From positions 372,001-436,000 of the forward strand of contig CAXXNS010000001.1 of the NCBI GenBank assembly GCA_963666895.2: a stretch of DNA of 64,000 bases, given 5' to 3'. Origin of the DNA: G963666895 sp963666895 (GTDB lineage Bacteria > Desulfobacterota > Desulfovibrionia > Desulfovibrionales > Desulfovibrionaceae). Made by a program: the position numbers and the translations under genes. The notes under the pieces are model-generated. The model ran no database searches. It was given only the letters and a program-made list of their open reading frames with translations, and was not told the origin of the DNA. Positions 38,952-47,500 of this stretch are shown here, one piece after another. The first letter of the stretch is position 1; each line of letters starts with the position of its first letter.

Positions 38952-38966
38952 TTGCAGAGAGGGAGT

Positions 38967-38996
38967 CTTGTATGCCCTCAGACGGCCGGTCGTCAA
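38967..38996 (-). promoter_or_regulatory. tRNA-Arg promoter candidate
   Basis: On the minus strand TTGACG (38996-38991), 18 bases, TACAAG (38972-38967), about 15 bases before the tRNA. Confidence 0.5.
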
Positions 38997-39066
38997 GTTC
39001 TTTTCGCATTTTCCCGGCAAGGCCCGTGCCCGGCCGCTTTCCCACCAACGCGCGAGGAAAAACATT

Positions 39067-39095
39067 TTGACGCTCGTACCCTATTATCCTATCCT
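39067..39095 (+). promoter_or_regulatory. Promoter candidate of the acyl-CoA dehydrogenase-ETF operon
   Basis: TTGACG (39067-39072), 17 bases, TATCCT (39090-39095). It gives a leader of about 55 bases and GAGGACCGAGC before the ATG. Confidence 0.5.
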
Positions 39096-39156
39096 CGCGG
39101 GTCAGTTTCGAGCCCGATTTCCGTTCCACGACGCAGACAAACCCCGAGGACCGAGC

Positions 39157-41267
39157 ATGTACACCCTTCGGACACTCCCCGGCGATGATGTGCGCCAGAT
39201 CATGTGGCGCTTCTCCGAACGCTTCGACCTCCAGATGGTGGTCCAGTCCGCCCGCCAGGTGGCCCGCGGCACGGTGGCCTCCCTGGTGGCCCAGGGCGCG
39301 CGCAACAGCCACGAATGGACCCCGCTCAAGGCCCAGCTCCTGGACGCCTTCGACGCCTCCGGCCTGACCTCCCTGTTCATGGACCCCCACCAGGGCGGCT
39401 TCATCGAGGGCCCCAAGAACCTGGCCCTGGCCCTGGTCGCCTTTGAGCTGTCCTGGGTGGACGGCGGTTCGGCCACCAGCTCCCTGGCAAGCAACCTGGC
39501 CCTGGCCCCGATCCACGAAAAGGGCACGGACGAGCAGCGCGACCATTACATGAAGCTGGCCACCCCGCCCCAGCCCGGCGAGGACCGCAAGATCTGGCGC
39601 GGGGCCTTCGCCCTGACCGAGCCCCTGCCCTACGTGGGCGTGGACACCGGCGTGCTGGTGGGCAAGGTGCGCGTTGCCGAGTGGAACGACGACGATCCGA
39701 TCCTTGAAGTCGAAAAGCGCGGCCGGTTCATCACCAACATGGACTTCGCCAGCTTTATCACCGCGGCCGTGGACACGGACGACGAGCGCATCAAGACCTC
39801 CTGCATGATCACCCTGCAGGAGGACGACCCCGGCACATTCGACCGCGGCGCGCCCACGCTCAAGATGTGCCACCAGCTTTCCTCCACCCGGGACCCCGGT
39901 CATCAAGGTCCGCGTCCCGGCCTCGGCGCATCATCGGCGGCTTCACCATCGAGGACGGCAAGATCGTGCCCACCTACTCCCACGGCGAGATCATCGGCGC
40001 GGTGTTCCACCGCACCCGCATCCCCGTGGGCCTCATGACCACGGCCAAGCTGTTGTCCGCCGTGGAGCCGGTCATCCGCTACCACCGGGCCCGGTTCCGG
40101 GGCGGCCACGCCTCCAGCCCGGGCTCCCCCAAGTTCGAACTCGGCCTGCAGCAGAAGGAGGACGCCCAGCAGCGGCTGGTGGACGTCTGGGCCGTGGGCG
40201 AGGCCGGAGCCTCCCTGGGCTTCGCCGCCGCCCGGCTGGCCGACGACTTCGACCCCATCGAGCGGGCCAAGAACGCCCTGTTCGAGGAGCGGGGCATCAC
40301 CGGGCCGGCGCAAGCAGTTCGCGGCCGTCAAAAAGGTCAAGGACCAGACCCTGGAATACGTCCGCCTCATGTACCAGCCCGAGTCCGAGCGCCGACCAGG
40401 CCCGGTTCATCGAGCTGGACACCGACCCCCTGGTCAAGTTCGCGGCCCTGGACGCCCTGGGCAACATCCTCATCCCGGCCGTCAAGCTCTGGAACACCGG
40501 CAACCGGGGCCACCTACATGCGCGAGGCCATCAGCCTCATGGGCGGCTACGGCATCACCGAGGACTGTCCCGGCTTCTTCATGAACAAGTGGGCCGACGC
40601 CCAGCTCGAGGCCACCTACGAGGGCCCCGAGGCCGTGCAGCGCATGCACATGACCGTGACCATGACCGACGAGGTCTTCCTGGCCCACGTGGAACAGTGG
40701 ATCGCCGGCCTCAAGGCCGTCGCGGCCGAGCGCCCGGGCAAGGGCGCCTGCGTGCTGGCCGCGGCCTACGGACTCTGGCTCTGGACCCTGGACTGGCTCC
40801 AAAAGGCCAATGACGTGCAGGGCAAGCCGCTCTACCACCGCAAGCGCCAGGGCGTGACCTTCGCCATGGCCGACGCCCTGTGCTGGCTCCTGGCCGCGCA
40901 CCATCTCATCCTGGACACCGTGGAGCTGGAGGACAAGGGCCCCATGAACCCCACCGTGGCCGAGGCCCTGGACGGCCTGGGACCGTTCTACTCCGATCTG
41001 GCCTGCCACCAGGCCGCGCGCGCCTCGGGCGAGGCCGCCCGCATCCTGACCGAACTGGTCTTCGGGTACCAGGCCCATCCCGGCTGCGGCGAGAACGGCT
41101 GCTCCCCGGACGGCCCGCCGTCCTGCGACATGGAGGACATCGACGTGTTCCTGCGCATCAAGGCCAAGGTGGAGGGCTGCATGGCCGGATCGCGCCTGGC
41201 CCGGGAGCGGGCGGGCATCGCCCTGACCCAGGTCATGATTCCCGAAGCCCTGGATTACCCTCTCTAA
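39157..41267 (+). CDS. Acyl-CoA dehydrogenase, reading frame broken by five single-base insertions
   Basis: When corrected, this encodes about 701 residues of a flavin acyl-CoA dehydrogenase that passes electrons to ETF. Recognisable parts are GAFALTEPLPYVGVDTG (FAD loop), the RIIGGFTIEDGK region, SLGFAAARLADDF, and YMREAISLMGGYGITEDCPGF near the catalytic end, then a long C-terminal extension with a Cys-rich PGCGENGCSPDGPPSC. Breaks lie at about 39895, 39925, 40305, 40392 and 40502, each one extra base in or next to a C, G or A run. Removing five bases gives 702 codons exactly. Errors in the sequence are more likely than gene decay. ETF:QO and ETF genes follow. Confidence 0.85.
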
Positions 41268-41276
41268 GGACGACCC

Positions 41277-43143
41277 ATGAGCGACACGCCAGAACGCCAG
41301 CGCATGGACGCGGACATCGTCTGCGTGGGCTTCGGCCCGGCCGCGGGCGGCTTCCTGACCACCCTGTCCCGGGGCCTGATGAATCAGGACGGCAGCCCGG
41401 TGGCCGAATCCAAGGCCATGCCCGGCATGCCGCCCCAGGTGCTCTGCTACGAGCGGGCCGACGACATCGGCTTCGGGGTCTCGGGCGTGGTCACCAAGGC
41501 CCGGTCCATCAAGGAGACCTTCCCGGACTTGGCTGCCAGTGAAGGAGCGGCGCAGATTCCCATGTGCGCCCCGGTGGCCAGCGAGGACACGGTCTATTTG
41601 TTCGACCCCCACGGCGCGTCGCGCAAGTCCCCGGGCATGAAGCTGCTGGAGACCATGCTCCTGCCGCTGCGCAGGAACCACGCGGCCAAGCTGCCCTACA
41701 CCCCGGAATTCCTGAACAAGCACCACGGCCTGGTCATGAGCATCGGCCAGTTCAACCAGTGGGTGGGCGCGAACCTCATGGGCTCGGGCCTGGTCCAGAT
41801 CTGGCCCGGCACCCCGGTGGCCCGGGCCCTGGTGGACGGCGACGGCGACGAGGCCAAGGTGGAAGGCGTGCGCCTGGCCGACCAGGGCGTGGGACAAGCA
41901 GGGGCAAGCCCGACGCGGGCTACATGCCCGGCATGGACGTGGGCGCGTCCCTGACCGTGATCGCGGACGGACCCGTGGGCCCGGTGGGACGCGGCCTGGA
42001 CGCGGCCCTGGGCATGCCCCAAGGCCACCACAAGCGCGAGTGGGCCGTGGGCATGAAGATGGTGGTGGACCTGCCCGAGGGCTGTACGCTCAAGCCCGGC
42101 CAGGTGATCCACACCCTGGGCTATCCCGAGCCCGAGATTTTCGGCTTCCTGTACGTCTATCCGGACAACACCGCCTGCCTGGGCATTTTCGTGCCCTCCT
42201 GGTTCGACTCGCCCACGCGCACGGCCTACCGCTACCTCCAGCACTGGATGCTCCACCCCTATCTGTGGAAGCACCTGGAGGGCGCCACCCTGCGCTCCTG
42301 GGGGGCCAAGAGCCTGGACGAGTCCGGCAAACGCGGCGAGCCCCGGCTGGCCGGTGACGGCTTCGCCCGCATCGGAGAAGGCTCCGGATCCACCAACGTG
42401 CTCACCGGCTCGGGCGTGGACGAGGCATGGGCCACGGGCGTGCAGCTGGGCCAGGCCGTGCTGGAGCTGCTCTCCTCCGGCCGCGACTTCTCCCGCCAGA
42501 ACCTGGAGGCCACCTACGTGGCCAAGCGCCGCGCCTCGTGGGTGGAGCAGGAAGCCAAGGTGGCCGAGAAGGCCCGCGACGGCTTCACCAAGGGCGTGTT
42601 CCGGGGGCTCATGGGCATGGCCCTGACCGGCCTGACCAAGGGCAGGCTCAACTGGACCGCGGATTCCAAGCGGGTCTGGGAGCGCATCCCCAGCCCGGAG
42701 GAATACTACAAGGGCCGCATCCCCACCCAGGAGATCGAAGCCATCCGGGCCGAGTGCACGGCCAAGGGCCGAAGCCTGCACCAGGCCCTCATGGACCGCG
42801 TGGGCTGGCCGGCCATCCCGTTCGACGGCAAGCTGCTGGTCTCCCACCAGGACGCCCTGCTCATGGGCGGCAAGGTCCAGGCCGCGCCCGGATACGCGGA
42901 CCACGTGCGCTTCACCGAGAAGTCGGCCTGCGCCCGGTGCCAAGCCAAGGTCTGCGCCGAGGCCTGTTCGGGCCAGGCATCACCATCAATCCGGACGGCC
43001 CGGTGCCCCTGTTCGACCGCGAGAAATGCGTGCACTGCGGGGCCTGCCTGTGGAACTGTTCCCAGGCCAACACGGACAAGCCGGAAATGACCAACATCGA
43101 ATTCCTGGCCGGGTCCGGCGGACTCCATTCAGCGGAAAACTAG
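41277..43143 (+). CDS. ETF-quinone oxidoreductase-like flavoprotein with C-terminal ferredoxin domain, frame broken
   Basis: Corrected length is 621 residues. A FAD-binding N-terminus (DIVCVGFGPAAGGFL), the ETF-QO-type middle (GMKMVVDLPEG, GSTNVLTGSGVDEAWATG) and a C-terminal ferredoxin segment (CARCQAKVCAEAC, CVHCGACLWNC) are visible. It would accept electrons from ETF and reduce the quinone pool. Extra G bases at about 41892 and 41902 and one missing base at about 42975 break the frame. Net one extra base, and correction restores an even codon count. It lies nine bases after the dehydrogenase. Confidence 0.85.
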
Positions 43144-43173
43144 GCGGGCCGAGTCACAAAATTGCTCCGCAGG

Positions 43174-43195
43174 CCAGGGGGCCTTGGCCCCCTGG
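43174..43195 (+). promoter_or_regulatory. Perfect hairpin between the ETF-QO gene and etfB
   Basis: CCAGGGGGCC / GGCCCCCTGG with only two bases between the arms, 31 bases after the stop codon. No T run follows at once, so it is probably an mRNA processing or stability element rather than a full terminator. Confidence 0.55.
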
Positions 43196-43269
43196 GCCCC
43201 CTCTCTTGAGACTTGGGCTTCGTTCGGGCCTGTGATATGAATCCCGAAATTCACTTTGCAGGAGTGACT

Positions 43270-44070
43270 ATGAGCTATCACATTGTGGTGTGCGGCAGCA
43301 TCGTGCCGGACCCGTTGCAGACGCTGGAACCCCGTGCAAGGACCGCAGGGTCCGGGGCTGAAGAACGAGATGATGCTTCCGGCCGTGCTCGACCCCTGGG
43401 CGGGCCATGCCCTGTTCGAGGCCGCCAACCTGGCCAAGAACATCCCGGACAGCCGGGTGTGGCTGGTCTCCCTGGGTCCCAAGGCCAAGCTCCAGCAGGT
43501 CATGATGAGCGTGGCCCAGAAGGCGCCCTTCGAGCTCAAGGCCGTGGACGGCCCGGCCTCGGGATTCACCTCGGCCCGCGACGTGGCCGTAGCCCTGGAG
43601 ACCGCCGTCAACGACATCGCGGACCTGGACAAGTCCCGGATGCTCCTGTTCGGCGGCTGGCAGTCGGCCTCCCGGGGGCACGGGCGCGGTCATGCAGATC
43701 CTTGGCGAGCGGCTCGGCGTGTTCGAGCAGTTCCAGGGCGTGGACAAGCTGACCGTGAACGCGGACGGGAGCATGGAGATCAAGGAGCGCATCGGCGGCG
43801 GCGCCTACCAGGTATCCAAGCTGTCCGGGCCTCCGGCCGTGCTCGGCTGGGCCACGGGCGAGCTGCCCGAGCCCCCCCAACAACCCCCAGGTGGGCATGA
43901 TGAACATGAAGACCGTCATGCCCGCGTTGCAGCAGGCCAAGCCCGCCCAGGTGGGCGGCCCCTCCTTCCTCAAGGTGGAGCTGCCCAAGGTGGTGCGCGA
44001 GACCCGCGTGGTCAAGGACATGCCCGTGGACGACATCGCCCGCGAGCTCGTGGACTGGATGCAGGGATAG
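43270..44070 (+). CDS. etfB: Electron transfer flavoprotein beta subunit, frame broken by three insertions
   Basis: The small ETF subunit, 265 residues when corrected, starting MSYHIVVCGSIVPDPLQTLE. It shows VWLVSLGPKAKLQQVMMSV, the ALETAVNDIA helix and a C-terminal SFLKVELPKVV tail. One base too many at about 43330 (C run), 43674-43678 (G run) and 43872-43878 (seven Cs) puts the gene into three frames. The three extra bases sum to one codon, so only the middle is shifted. Functional coding is probable. etfA follows nine bases later. Confidence 0.85.
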
Positions 44071-44079
44071 GGGGGAACC

Positions 44080-45090
44080 ATGAACAACGTGCTTTTCATC
44101 GCTCCGGCCGAGTCCGGCCGGCCCCTGTCGCGCCACGCCCGCGAGGCCCTGGCCGCGGCCAAAGGCCTGGCCGACGTCATGGGACAGAAACTCGTCGTCG
44201 GTCTGCTGGGCGACGACGTCCAGGCCGCCGCCGACTCGGTGGGCGGCTGCGGCGCGTCCGCCTTCCTGGTGGCGCAGGACCCGGCCCTGGCCGTGTCCCG
44301 CTACGCCACGGACGTGGCCGCTGCCGAGGCTCTGGCCAAAAAGGCCCAGACCGGCGTCATCGTGGCCCCGGCCGACACCCGCGTGTCCCGCTTCGCGGCC
44401 GGGCTGGCCCAACGGCTGGACGGCGTCTGCGACACCCAGCTCACCGGCCTGGCCTACAAGGACGGCAAGGTGGTGGCCACCCGCTGGTACTACCGCCAGC
44501 GCATGGTGGCCGACCTGACCCGCGGCGAGCGCCCCTGGGTGCTGACCGTCATGCCCGGCTGTTTCGACGCCTGCCAGACCGATGGTTCGGTCTCCGTGGA
44601 GGCCGTGGACTTCCAGGTCCCGGAGACCCGCACCGAGGTCACGGGCATCGAGGCCCCGCCCGCTGACGAGCAGACCATCCGCCCGGGCGCGGAGCTGTTG
44701 CTGGTGGCCGGCGCGGGCTGGATGAAGAAGCAGGCCGACGGCGCCACCCACGTGGACGAGGCCGGTTCCATCATCCTGGAATATCTCGACAAGACCAAGG
44801 CTTCCCTGGGCTCGTCCAAGTCCCTGGTGGACTTCGAGGGCGACGCCGTGCTGCCGTTTTTGACCCACATGCACCAGATCGGCCAGACCGGGGCCACACC
44901 CCGGCACCCCAAGGGGCTGGCCACCTGCTGCCACGGCGAGGAGCCGCACGTGGTGGGCTGGCGGTTCATCACCGAGCGGAGGGCCGTGAACCTGGACGCG
45001 GGCTGCGGCTGGGCCCACGGCAAGGCGGACGTGCTCTACGTGGCCGACGCCTTCGAAGTCATGAAAAAGGTCAACGAACTGCTGGGCTAG
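44080..45090 (+). CDS. etfA: Electron transfer flavoprotein alpha subunit
   Basis: A 336-residue ETF alpha subunit, intact. It has an N-terminal Rossmann-like domain (VLFIAPAESG) and the C-terminal FAD-binding domain with LGSSKSLVDFEGDAV and LPFLTHMHQIGQTG; the ending AHGKADVLYVADAFEVM is unusual in detail. With EtfB it carries electrons from the acyl-CoA dehydrogenase to the ETF-QO-like protein. A strong terminator follows. Confidence 0.92.
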   Translation: MNNVLFIAPAESGRPLSRHAREALAAAKGLADVMGQKLVVGLLGDDVQAAADSVGGCGASAFLVAQDPALAVSRYATDVAAAEALAKKAQTGVIVAPADTRVSRFAAGLAQRLDGVCDTQLTGLAYKDGKVVATRWYYRQRMVADLTRGERPWVLTVMPGCFDACQTDGSVSVEAVDFQVPETRTEVTGIEAPPADEQTIRPGAELLLVAGAGWMKKQADGATHVDEAGSIILEYLDKTKASLGSSKSLVDFEGDAVLPFLTHMHQIGQTGATPRHPKGLATCCHGEEPHVVGWRFITERRAVNLDAGCGWAHGKADVLYVADAFEVMKKVNELLG

Positions 45091-45113
45091 CCGACCAGCG
45101 CATCAGGCATACC

Positions 45114-45139
45114 AAGGCCCCGCTCCGGCGGGGCCTTTT
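45114..45139 (+). terminator. Intrinsic terminator of the ETF operon
   Basis: AAGGCCCCGC / GCGGGGCCTT stem with a TCCG loop and TTTT. Confidence 0.92.
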
Positions 45140-45141
45140 GC

Positions 45142-45170
45142 TTGCGTTCCCCGTCATCGATGTTTATAGT
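45142..45170 (+). promoter_or_regulatory. vapBC promoter
   Basis: TTGCGT (45142-45147), 17 bases, TATAGT (45165-45170). The sequence around the -10 box, TGTTTATAGTGTTTTACG, is more AT-rich than its surroundings. Confidence 0.6.
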
Positions 45171-45203
45171 GTTTTACGTAATGTTCATCGATGGAGGACA
45201 GCC

Positions 45204-45410
45204 ATGGAAACCGTCACAGTCTCCAGCAAGTATCAGATCGTAATTCCAAAGGAAGTCCGTGAAGCCATGGGCATACGCCCCGGCCAAAAGCTTCGGGTCG
45301 TTCCCACCGGAGAACAAATTCGCCTGGTGCCGGACAAGCCCATAAGCGCCTATCGCGGAATTCTGCGCGGCATGGACACGCACATCGAACGCGAGGAGGA
45401 CCGCCTTTGA
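45204..45410 (+). CDS. vapB: AbrB/MazE-type antitoxin (VapB-like)
   Basis: A 68-residue DNA-binding antitoxin with the SpoVT/AbrB swapped-hairpin motif (TVSSKYQIVIPKEVREAMGI RPGQKLRV) at 4-31 and a C-terminal toxin-binding tail (SAYRGILRGMD). GGAGGA precedes the ATG at 45204; the longer frame from 45138 starts within the promoter. It overlaps the toxin gene by four bases and would repress its own promoter. Confidence 0.9.
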   Translation: METVTVSSKYQIVIPKEVREAMGIRPGQKLRVVPTGEQIRLVPDKPISAYRGILRGMDTHIEREEDRL

Positions 45411-45781
45411 ATCTCGTGGATTCCTGCGGCTGGCTGGCCTTTTTCACCGACAGTCCCACGGCTCCTTCCTTTGCCCCGGCCATGGGTGATATTAAACAAC
45501 TGTTGGTTTCCACCATCAATCTCTACGAAGTCCATAAAAAAGTCTTGCGGGAACGGGGCGAAGACATGGCATTGGAGATCACGGACATCATGCGCCAATG
45601 CCGCGTGGTCGCCGTGGACGAAGAAGTCGCCATTGTCGGGGCCCGACTGGCCGCGCGCCACGGCTTGGCTATGGCCGACAGCCTCATCCTGGCCACGGCC
45701 AAAACCCACGAGGCCATCCTCTGGACCCAGGACGCGGATTTCCAGGGCCTGGAGGGTGTGCAATTCATCCAACCGGCCTGA
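45407..45781 (+). CDS. vapC: PIN-domain toxin (VapC-like RNase)
   Basis: A 124-residue PIN-domain ribonuclease. The acidic metal ligands are D5 in LVDSCGW, E41 in STINLYEVHK, the Asp in GLAMADSLI and a final Asp in LWTQDADF. The TTG start overlaps the antitoxin stop as TTGA and uses the GAGGAGG just before it. It would cleave RNA when the antitoxin is lost. The radical SAM gene follows seven bases later, so the pair shares a transcript with it. Confidence 0.9.
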   Translation: MNLVDSCGWLAFFTDSPTAPSFAPAMGDIKQLLVSTINLYEVHKKVLRERGEDMALEITDIMRQCRVVAVDEEVAIVGARLAARHGLAMADSLILATAKTHEAILWTQDADFQGLEGVQFIQPA

Positions 45782-45787
45782 TCCATC

Positions 45788-46657
45788 ATGGACTACGTAG
45801 GCCGGATCATACGGCCGCCGTCCGAGGCGGAAAGCATCCTCTTGCAGGTCACGGTGGGCTGCTCCCACAACAAGTGCGCCTTTTGCGGGGCCTACAAGGA
45901 CAAGCGCTTCGTGATCAAGGATCCGGCCACGGTGTCGGCCGACCTGGACGAGGCGGCCCGCCATTTGGGCGGGGTTCGGCGTTTGTTCCTGGTGGACGGG
46001 GACGGGCTGGTCCTGCCCCAGGCCCGGCTCCTGGCCCTGCTGGACGAGATCCGCGCCAAACTGCCCGGACTGACGCGCATCGGAACCTATGCCAACGCCA
46101 AGGCCGTGCGTCTCAAGTCCGACCACGAGCTGGCCGAACTGCGCCAGCGCGGCCTGCGCATGGCCTACCTGGGCCTGGAATCCGGGGACGACGCGGTGCT
46201 GGCGCGTATGAACAAGGGCTCCACCGTGGCCCAGCAGGTCGAGGCCGTGCAGCGGCTACGCCGGGCCGGAATCAAGACCAACGTCACCGTGCTCCTGGGC
46301 CTGGGCGGGGTGGACCGCTCCCTGGAACACGCCCAAGCCACCGGCCAGGCCCTGGGCCAAATGGACCCGGAGCAGGTTGCGGCCCTGACCCTGATGCTCA
46401 TCCCGGGCACGCCCCTGCACCGGGATGAGGCGGCCGGGCGATTCGCCCTGCCCGACGCCCAAGGCATGCTCCTGGAACTGCGCGAGCTCCTGGCCCACAC
46501 CAGCCTGACCCGGGGCCTGTTCCTCACGGACCACGCCTCCAATTACCTGCCCCTGCGCTTGCGCCTGCCCAGGGACCAGGCCGCCGGGCTGGCCCGCATC
46601 GACCAGGCCCTGGCCGGAGCCGCCCCCCTGCGGCCCGAGGGCATGCGCGGGCTGTAG
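45788..46657 (+). CDS. Radical SAM protein
   Basis: A 289-residue radical SAM enzyme. The cluster motif is GCSHNKCAFCGAYKDKRF, that is C-x4-C-x2-C, a spacing seen in one COG1032-type branch with the same flanking residues. The core continues with IGTYANAKAV and MAYLGLESGDDAVLARMNKG. The C-terminal part has LIPGTPLHRDEAAGRF. The reaction is unknown. It is the next gene after the toxin-antitoxin pair. Confidence 0.88.
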   Translation: MDYVGRIIRPPSEAESILLQVTVGCSHNKCAFCGAYKDKRFVIKDPATVSADLDEAARHLGGVRRLFLVDGDGLVLPQARLLALLDEIRAKLPGLTRIGTYANAKAVRLKSDHELAELRQRGLRMAYLGLESGDDAVLARMNKGSTVAQQVEAVQRLRRAGIKTNVTVLLGLGGVDRSLEHAQATGQALGQMDPEQVAALTLMLIPGTPLHRDEAAGRFALPDAQGMLLELRELLAHTSLTRGLFLTDHASNYLPLRLRLPRDQAAGLARIDQALAGAAPLRPEGMRGL

Positions 46658-46666
46658 CGCCCGATC

Positions 46667-46695
46667 TTGCCTTGGACCCCGGCCAACGATAGTCT
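46667..46695 (+). promoter_or_regulatory. Sigma70-type promoter, leaderless start of the secreted protein at 46703
   Basis: TTGCCT (46667-46672), 17 bases, TAGTCT (46690-46695), ATG seven bases further on, no ribosome site. Confidence 0.45.
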
Positions 46696-46702
46696 CCGGG
46701 CC

Positions 46703-47500
46703 ATGCGCCGTCTCACCCTTTTCCTAGCCCCCCTGCTCATTGTGGTCCTGTGCGGCCCGGCCCAGGCCGCACGCAACGACGACTGGGAGCCCGAGCTGCT
46801 GGTGGCCCACGTCCACGTCCTGCTCTGCGACAACGACCACCAGGGCATCGTGCCCGTGCCCACGGCCCTGGGCAACGGCACGGACCCGGGCCGGAACCTC
46901 TATTGGGGGGCGCTCTACGGGGTCAAGGCCTTCTTCTCCAAGAGCGGCAACTGGAAGCTCCTGTCCTGCGGGGCCGGGCCCCGGGACGAGATCATGGAGC
47001 GCTGCGTGTTCGAGCACAGGTCCGGAGACGCGGTCATGGTGGCCGACGCCTGGCGCGGAGACGCGGGCCAGGCCTTTCTCGACGCCTGGACCAAGGGTGC
47101 GGCCGGGCTGGTGAACCAGACCCTGGCCCTGGAGGACGGGCGGCTGGTGGGGCTGGAGGGGTCGGCCGACCTGCTGGCCTGGGTGGGCCACAACCTGCTC
47201 ATGGACGGGCTGCGCCCGGTCCCGGCCGAGAACACGGACGGCCGCATGCGCCAGACCATCATCCTGGGCTGCGCGGCCAAGTCCTGGTTCGGCCCCCTGC
47301 TGACCCGGGCCAAGGCCAACCCCCTGCTCTGGACCACCGGGCTCATGGCCCCGGAGGCCTACACCCTGGAGGCCGCGCTCAACGCCTGGGCCAAGGCCGA
47401 ACCGGCCACGGAGATCGCCCTGCAGGCGGCCCGCATCTACGCCTCGTACCAGAAATGCCGGGTGGCTGCGGCCCGAAAGCTGCTGGTCACGGGCTGGTAG
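46703..47500 (+). CDS. Secreted protein of unknown family
   Basis: A 265-residue protein with a signal peptide (cleavage near QAA-RN, about residue 23). The mature protein has segments VHVLLCDNDHQGIVPVPTALG and NLYWGALYGVKAFFSKSGNW, where CDNDHQGI could be a metal or catalytic site, and VGHNLLMDG with further Asp/His. The family is not recognised. The frame reaches 46667, but that ATG would lie in the promoter. Its stop codon directly abuts the stop codon of the opposite gene. Confidence 0.75.
   Translation: MRRLTLFLAPLLIVVLCGPAQAARNDDWEPELLVAHVHVLLCDNDHQGIVPVPTALGNGTDPGRNLYWGALYGVKAFFSKSGNWKLLSCGAGPRDEIMERCVFEHRSGDAVMVADAWRGDAGQAFLDAWTKGAAGLVNQTLALEDGRLVGLEGSADLLAWVGHNLLMDGLRPVPAENTDGRMRQTIILGCAAKSWFGPLLTRAKANPLLWTTGLMAPEAYTLEAALNAWAKAEPATEIALQAARIYASYQKCRVAAARKLLVTGW

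Noticed and set aside
38875..39156. Genomic island inserted at the tRNA-Arg gene
   Set aside because: No integrase and no repeat of the tRNA end is seen downstream. The following genes are metabolic with normal composition.
39157..44070. Programmed frameshifting or pseudogenes in the ETF operon
   Set aside because: There are too many sites, no slippery heptamers with structures, and all correct to exact codon counts.
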